A stretch of 64,000 nucleotides of DNA from Ophiodon elongatus (taxonomy: Eukaryota > Chordata > Actinopteri > Perciformes > Hexagrammidae). The notes under the pieces were generated by a model, which made no database searches, was not told the origin of the DNA, and worked only from the letters and a program-made list of their open reading frames with translations. The position numbers were made by a program, and so were the translations under genes. Below, piece after piece: positions 57,331 to 64,000 of the stretch (positions are counted from its first letter, which is position 1; each line of letters opens with the position of its first letter). The stretch covers positions 1,211,501-1,275,500 of the forward strand of contig JACSYO010002007.1 in the NCBI GenBank assembly GCA_016806645.1, in the 5' to 3' direction.

Positions 57331-60300
57331 TTGGTTCAAAATAACCACGTTTTAGTTTGGGTCAATAACCCAACCCATTGTTTCTGGGTAAAGTTGACCC
57401 CGTTTCTATAACGATGAAGATATAAATATGAATTTAAAACTGTTAATACTGACATCACATAGAAGCTAAATGTGTAGACATGAGCGAATAGAAGCCACAT
57501 TAAAGCATTAAATATGTAAAAACATAGAAATGTAAACAAATATATATATTTTTAAGTCTCTTTTGAGGCGTGGTTTATGATTTTGGGCTGCGTAAATAGA
57601 ATTGACTTGACTTTCATTTGCTAAATGACAGAGATTGAAGCTCCACAGGCTCCTGAGTCGTCTCCTCTCTGGTCAAATGTGTCTCCGCCCGCTCGCTCCG
57701 AGGCCCATTTCCAAATGTGAGACAAGGGCTTGGGTGCATTCGTGCTGAGCGGCTTGTTAAGTGTCCGTCTATTGATTCCTGCTGCAGCAAACAGAAGAAG
57801 AAGAATAAAAAAAAAACAACCACACACAGTCTCGGGGTGAGAATGTGTGTGTGTGAATACGCTCGTCTGTTTGGAGCCTTTAATTAGCTGATCTTAATCT
57901 ATGCAGTTCTGTGTGAGTCGGGGGCTCAAACTCTTGGTGTACCGTCACCGTCGTCAGCCACAGTTAAAGTTGCAGTTTTATGATCAGCTCAGACTACAAG
58001 TATCTTTTTTACTATGTTGAGATTTATGGCAAATAACCGATGGCCAAAGTGCAAAACCTCCTATCTGCAAAATGATCCAGGAAAAGTGGGGAATAACTTC
58101 CTGTCTGCACTTTGTATATTTTTCTTTTTTTTGTATTTTTTTGTATTTTGTATTATGTATTGGGTATCCTTAACAAATAGCATTCTGCAAGAAAACAAGT
58201 TTTTTTTTGTATTCTCCAAAAAGTGCATTTTTCAGATAGTTCTTCGGCCTTCGATACTTTTTATTTTTACATTAAAACAATAGAACACATTCAATTTATT
58301 TCAACACAGCCCTTTTTTTAAGCATTTATAACACATTTTAATGTAATCGTACGTCCATATGAGGATATTATTAAGCGTTAATGTGTCTAATGTGTTTGTC
58401 AACCATCATAATTCCTCCTTTGCATCATCTCTAAACGTATAAATAGTTAATGAATGATTGATGCCACAGCACAACAAAACTTAATCATATTTAATGACAT
58501 ATGAACAAACAAGCATTTAAACAAATAATCAGATCCGGCATTTTGTTTATTTTGTATATATCTCATTTATAGCCGTTCTTTCTATCACCGTCCCATCTTT
58601 ATATATATTTATACACTTTAGCAACTCTTTCTGGTTGGATATCAATCTGTGTTTTGTTTTACTGGCACTTTTATATAATGTGAAAATCAAACCTTGCGTA
58701 ATCTTTAGGATGTTAAAGTGAAAATATTTACGTTCAGATAAATTATTCTGCAGGTTTTATGATTGCTTAATGTACAAAAAAAACATTTTTGTCACATAAA
58801 GACAAAAACATGCGCTTTATTTTCATATAACTAATCCACTAATAATAATAATGTCCAGTGAGATTAGTCTAAAGTTTTAATTGAAAGAAACTTCAAACTT
58901 TTCAGGAAAATCAAATGTTTTATGACATTTATTTAAATGAGGCTACTGACACTTAGTTCATATTTAGTTTGACGTTTGCCATTTAACGCCTGATACACTG
59001 ACTTTAACTCATTCTCACTCTATTATATCCGCCCGCTCTTCATATGTTAATGATTTTTGTGTCACTATTTTACTGATGAACTAATAGAAAAGAGTTATTT
59101 CCTTTCCAGAAATACGTCCTTCTGGCAGTGACACTTGCCCTTTGTCTGACTGCTAATAAGAGTGATGGGCACACGTGTGTGTGCGCGCGCCTGTGTGTGT
59201 GTGTGCGTGTGTGTGTGTGTGTGTTACATACATCTTGAATATTGCATGGAAAGCAGTTGGCAGCGGTTGGGCTGCCCATCTGTCAGAGGCTGAGCAGGGG
59301 CCTCATTTTAAAAAAAAGGATCAGACAGAGAGTTATTAATCATGGATGAGGTCAGGGATTAAAAGTTAATAAGTTCAACAAGTATCAAAGGTAACGTTAT
59401 TAAATGTTCATAAACTCCGCAATTAGCAGACCTTGAATATAACGTCCCGACTGATTGATTCCTTATTAATACTGGATTAATTGGGGGAAGGGATGTCATT
59501 CTTCCCTGCAGAGGTTAAACATCCCGCTCAGAGGACACGCAGCTATCGTTTGATGCTTTACAGACAATTTGTGCGAGAGTCCCTCAGCGGAGCATTTAAG
59601 GTCAGAGAAGGTTTCCTCGGGGCGTTAAGATGAAACTCATTGACTGAGTTAGTTACGATCAAACGCGACCTCATCATCATATTTCACAGTGCAGCCATCG
59701 CCTGAAACACTGCACCACCTCGTCGTCCTTTCAGCATCTTTAGATGAGACGAAGCACTTTGATAAAAACATCTGAAAGGTCATCAAACGTCCCAAATGTT
59801 TAGGGTCTTTTTTTTTTTTTTTTTTTTTTTATTTGTCTGTGTCAAAGTGGAAACTCTGTAAGCATGAATGTTTTAACTTGTTCTATGATTCTGGTCTGCC
59901 TGGGCGCCTGGTTAATTAAATAGATTAAATCAAAATTTAAAGCATAAGCTTATTTATGCCCTAAAGGGAACATACCAATGAAAAAAAAAGTTAAATTTTG
60001 CACATTTTCTTCACAAGGATCCATTCATAGGGAAAGAAAAATCTTTCAAGAAGAAAAATAATATAAGTAAGTATTATCAGTATTTTTCACTCATACAAGT
60101 TTTAATACTATTATTTCAAAACATTACAAAAAGCCGACAACAACAAAACAACGTAGTCTATTAAATATACCCCCCCCCCCCTTAAAGGAGCAATATACAA
60201 CACTTTGAACATAAATATAGCAGCAAACAACTATGTAATGGACAGATATCGTGACAGGGCCGGTTCTGATTGTAAGGGTTCATTTTAAGGGTTAGCTCTC

Positions 60301-61740
60301 AAGCTCGCTGCTTTTTAATTACAGTAATTATTTAAAGTGAAATTCATATTTCCCCCAAATTCATTCACAAATTCCCAGATATTGTAACCTACATTGTGTG
60401 ACAGCAGCTGCCAGAGAGCCTTGATAAACTGTATATTTGTAGCGTGATGCCACCTGCTGGTGCTTTGTGGAACTGCATGCTGGGTGCAATCAAAATTAGG
60501 ACTACAAACAAATTCTGGACTACAACAATGGTGGTGCTTTTTTCTTTTTTCTTTTTTTGCTAAAGGAGGTAAGAACCCCATCCAGAGGAGTCTTGAAGAA
60601 TTACACAGATATTTAGAGATGATTATGTGTTTATGAATAAATAGCAAGAGGCTCATAGGTCCATTATAAAACTGCCTTCTTATGAATTATAATGAATTAA
60701 TTAAAACAAATTTTCAGCAGAAATCTAAGAGAAATATAAATATACACATATTATATTATACACATATAAATATTAAATAATTATAAATTAAAGATTGTGC
60801 AGCGAGACAAAATATGACAGGGTGGTGTTTCAATATTTTTTCTTTGGTATGTATATCTGTCCCTGTCAATCCTTCCTGCTGTATATACAATACATCTTTA
60901 CATGTAGACATTGTACACAATCAGTGCATGTATATTCGTTCTGTATTAATTTCTTTTTCACTATTTGTATTGTTTACAACTCACAGAATACCTGACTATA
61001 TACACGTTTAATTTTTATTTTATTGTCGGTTCCTGGTGCGTTTTCAGTATATTTAAATATTATTAATGTAAACACCTTTTGTGTCACTACTTGTGTACAT
61101 AGCAGTCCGGTCTCTTCTTTACCTCTTTATGTTCAGCTCTGTTGACCTTGTCTCTAGCTGTTATTTATATTGCTGTGTAAGTGATTCTGCTTCATGTCGT
61201 TCTGCATAGTGACCACATGGGGGCAGTGTTAACCCTGTTCTGAATGCGTTTATACCTGGTCGCTCCTCGTCTCCTCTTATTCGTACATGACAAGGGATTT
61301 ACATTTATAAAAGCAATTAAAAAAAAAAAAATCTGTTATTAAAATGTGTCATGTGTCAGATTAATCTAATAATTGCCACATATTTTCTGACATGTCAAAG
61401 CAGGAAAAGCACTGATGTGACGAATGATGACCATCTGCAGTAAAAAGGTTTATTCAGGTCTTTTTAAATTGTTTATCATATTCACTCCAGAGCAATCTAC
61501 TGGTATCTTGATATTTATTCAAAACGCTTGTGTAATCTGTGTGTTTGTGCATATTGGTCCTTTTTATTCCCCCATTTTGTTCTTTCTATTAGATTTATAT
61601 TTAGCTGTTTACTTGTTTTTTTTTTATTGTTTTATGTTTTTCTTTTTGTAAAGCTCTTTGCAATTGTCGTTATAAGTTATATATGAATTGACTTTATCAT
61701 TATAATAATTTTGGTCGTGAGCATCTCTGCACTGTAAAAA
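57331..61740. other. AT-rich intergenic, nothing coding seen
   Basis: (GT)n at 59173-59224, poly-T at 59808-59830, C12 at 60170-60181. One CTCF-like motif (60447-60460) is listed separately. No gene recognised. Confidence 0.45.
60447..60460 (-). promoter_or_regulatory. CTCF-like motif (last base off)
   Basis: Minus-strand CCAGCAGGTGGCAT, oriented toward cdc25b and convergent with the plus-strand motif at 33403. Confidence 0.45.
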
Positions 61741-61895
61741 AGAATCTGTGTAATATACGGTAAATTACTGGCAGCTGTGGTTGCCAGAACTTCACCGTAA
61801 AAAATTAAGTGAGAATGTATAAGACATTACGGTATGACTTTTTTTGCGACCGTAAAATTCACAGTTGAGAACTTTACGGTAAATTACTATTAAAA
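61729..61895. repeat. Fish repeat with GCACTGTAAAAAA terminus
   Basis: Starts GCACTGTAAAAAAG, with ACGGTAAATTACTGGCAGC and several TACGGTAAA phrases. Resembles short non-autonomous elements whose TIR is CACTGTAAAAA. The far end is not seen. Confidence 0.45.
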
Positions 61896-62012
61896 AACCA
61901 GATGAAGACATAACAATGTGACTTATTGCTTGTTCGGGTTTATCCTCACCTAAAGTTCCTCCGCCTCTCTCCTCCACCAGATGTTCATCAGATCTAAGGT
62001 CCACCTGTCGGC

Positions 62013-62013
<1 letters not shown>

Positions 62014-62070
<57 letters not shown>

Positions 62071-62609
62071 GTGAGTGTGTGTGTGTGTGCGTGTGTGTGT
62101 ATGCGCGTGTGTGTGCGTGTGCGCGGGCGTGCGTGCGTGTGTATGCGTGTGTGTGTGTGTGTGTGTATGCGTGTGTGTGTGTGCGTGCGAGTGTGTGTGT
62201 ATGCGCGTGTGTGTGTGCGTGCGCGTGTGTGTGTGTATGCGCGTGTGTGTGTGCGTGCGTGTGTGTATACGCGTGTATGTGTGTGCGTGCATGCGTGTGT
62301 ATGTGTGTCTGTGTGTGCGTGCGAGTGTGTGTATGCATGTGTGTTTGTGTGTGTGTGTATGCGTATGCGTGTGTGTGTGTGTGCGCGTGTGTGTGTGTGT
62401 GTATGTGCGTGTGTGCGTGTGTCTGTGCTGTGTGTATGCGCAGTGTGTGTGTGTGCATGCGTGTGTGCATGCGTGCGTGCGTATGTGTAACATGTGTGCA
62501 TGCGTGTGTGTGTGTGATATGCGTGCGTGCGTATGTAAATGGTGTGTGTATGCACTGTGTGTGTGTGTATGTGTGTGTGTGTGCATGTGTGTGTATGCGC
62601 GTGTGTGCA

Positions 62610-62676
<67 letters not shown>

Positions 62677-62744
62677 GTGCGTGTGTGTGTGTGTGTGTAT
62701 GTGTGTGTGTGTACATGTGTGCGTGTGTGCGTGTGTGTGTATGC

Positions 62745-62791
<47 letters not shown>

Positions 62792-62805
62792 TGTGTGTGT
62801 GTGTG

Positions 62806-62861
<56 letters not shown>

Positions 62862-62880
62862 GTGTGTGTGTGTGTGTGTG

Positions 62881-62958
<78 letters not shown>
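62014..62958 (+). repeat. ~945-bp GT-rich microsatellite
   Basis: Nearly uninterrupted alternating GT with GC, AT and GCGT insertions. Pure (GT)n blocks are at 62014-62064, 62618-62670 and 62885-62957. Very long Cys-Val and His-Thr open frames on both strands are artefacts. Confidence 0.98.
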
Positions 62959-62959
<1 letters not shown>

Positions 62960-64000
62960 TCTTGTTTGAAGTGTTCAGTCAGCTCTTGTAAAAACACTAA
63001 ATTAGTCACGGCGTCTCTCGCTTGTTGCTCGAGTTAAAGGACGAGGAAGTGAGGTGCAATGTGCCTTTCGGTGGGCCGTCTGCACTAACGGTCACTCCCA
63101 ACTCAGAGTCCATCCCGGGGCTCCGGCACTGGGAGCGTATCTGTCTTTGTTTGGAGTTTCTCTATGGAGACCGCTGCTTTGATCTGCTGTTCAGCTCGGA
63201 GTTACGTGGACACACAACAATAGACAACAACCCGAGGTGCGACGACAGTAAACCTGCATCACCACGGAGACACGGGCCTCCTCTTCTGCCCTCGGTGCAA
63301 CAGAACGCTCACATTTAGAGAGAAGCAGCAGAAAATGAAAACGCATACAAGACAAAATCATGTGGGATTTAAAAAAGAAGCAAGAAACACCTTAAAGGAA
63401 CAATAGAAATGTTAGAGGAACAATAGAAATGTTAGAGGAACAATAGAAATGTAAACAACTGTGTTGGACCACCGGTAAAATGGAAGCAGGAGTAATCTTG
63501 TATTCCCATAGTTGTGTTTTTCTGATGCTTTTAAATGCTGCTTTATATGACAGATAAAAGATAAATCTTCTTTTTTAAACTATCCGCACTCGGAGAACAT
63601 TTAAGAGGAAGGCTGGAGATATTTCATAGTTTTCTTAATGTTAACACATTTTCAAGACAGGACCAAAAGCAGCACACATCCTAACAAGTCTTCTTCCTCT
63701 GAGCCTTAGAGCTCCATTAAAACACACCTCGAGCCCCCCCCTCCCCCTGCCCCCCCTCCCCCTGTCCCCCCCCCCTCCTCCCCCCCGAGGGACACGCGCC
63801 TTCATCACCGTGCACCCTGAGGTGTCATCTGACTCCCACTGCAGCGTCCTGCTGTCCCAAATACTCACAGCCCGGTCTCTCAGTCTCTAAACTGTCAGGA
63901 GATGTGATGGATTGGTTTTGTGTACATGGACGACGTGTACGTGTTGCTCGGCGACAGAACCATGACAACGGAGAGCGAATCACGTGACAGAGTGACGAAG
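62959..64000. other. Window end, nothing coding confirmed
   Basis: 63401-63451 is a 20-bp unit (CAATAGAAATGTTAGAGGAA) repeated 2.5 times. C-rich tract at 63735-63786. A 98-codon frame at 63022-63318 has no recognisable motif. Confidence 0.45.

Noticed and set aside
61214..61232. Further CTCF-like motif (CCACATGGGGGCAG)
   Set aside because: Two mismatches at core positions; too weak beside the other sites.
61792..62991. Open frames of 150-338 codons on both strands, rich in Cys-Val or His-Thr
   Set aside because: They are translations of the GT/CA tract in every frame; no protein family.

Overview
The window looks like teleost fish (probably percomorph) nuclear DNA. Genes are split by short GT-AG introns. 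There are many microsatellites, a Rex3/RTE retrotransposon and several repeat families that I recognise as fish-typical. No bacterial or viral gene organisation is visible.

Two protein-coding genes can be reconstructed exon by exon, both on the minus strand. cdc25b (43919-50936, 15 coding exons, 579 aa) encodes the dual-specificity phosphatase that activates CDK1-cyclin B. It has a complete HC(X)5R active site, a KEN box, a DDGFLD phosphodegron-like motif, a 14-3-3-type site and a basic NLS. Its upstream region carries two CCAAT boxes 30 bp apart and a CHR-type TTTGAA, the classic layout of G2/M-expressed promoters. ap5s1 (31099-33258, 3 coding exons, 201 aa) encodes the sigma subunit of the AP-5 adaptor complex. 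To my knowledge AP5S1 and CDC25B are also close neighbours on human 20p13, which supports both names.

Between the two genes lies a long TTATG/TCATG pentanucleotide array (33420-38000). It is split by a complete but frameshifted Rex3-type LINE (34295-37643) with an 11-12 bp target duplication.

The left 31 kb has no gene that I can name. It holds a 558-bp MITE with a TAA target duplication (1288-1845), a tRNA-derived SINE (11005-11222), a foldback structure with ~580-bp arms (16452-17717), a direct duplication (20.6-22.1 kb), a 20-bp palindromic minisatellite (27774-28726), a 222-codon open frame of unknown nature (18229-18897), and several stretches of ordinary-complexity sequence rich in TAATTA-type motifs that could be conserved enhancers. 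The right 12.5 kb is mostly intergenic with old repeats, ending in a ~945-bp GT-rich tract (62014-62958).

CTCF-like motifs at 15.9, 24.1, 27.2, 29.8, 33.4 and 60.4 kb suggest that the cdc25b segment may be framed by a convergent pair (33.4 plus, 60.4 minus). I found no wholly new biological system. The most interesting items are the cdc25b promoter grammar, the dated insertion into the satellite, the foldback element, the CTCF motif series and the 26-bp exact repeat shared by the ap5s1 promoter and intron 2.
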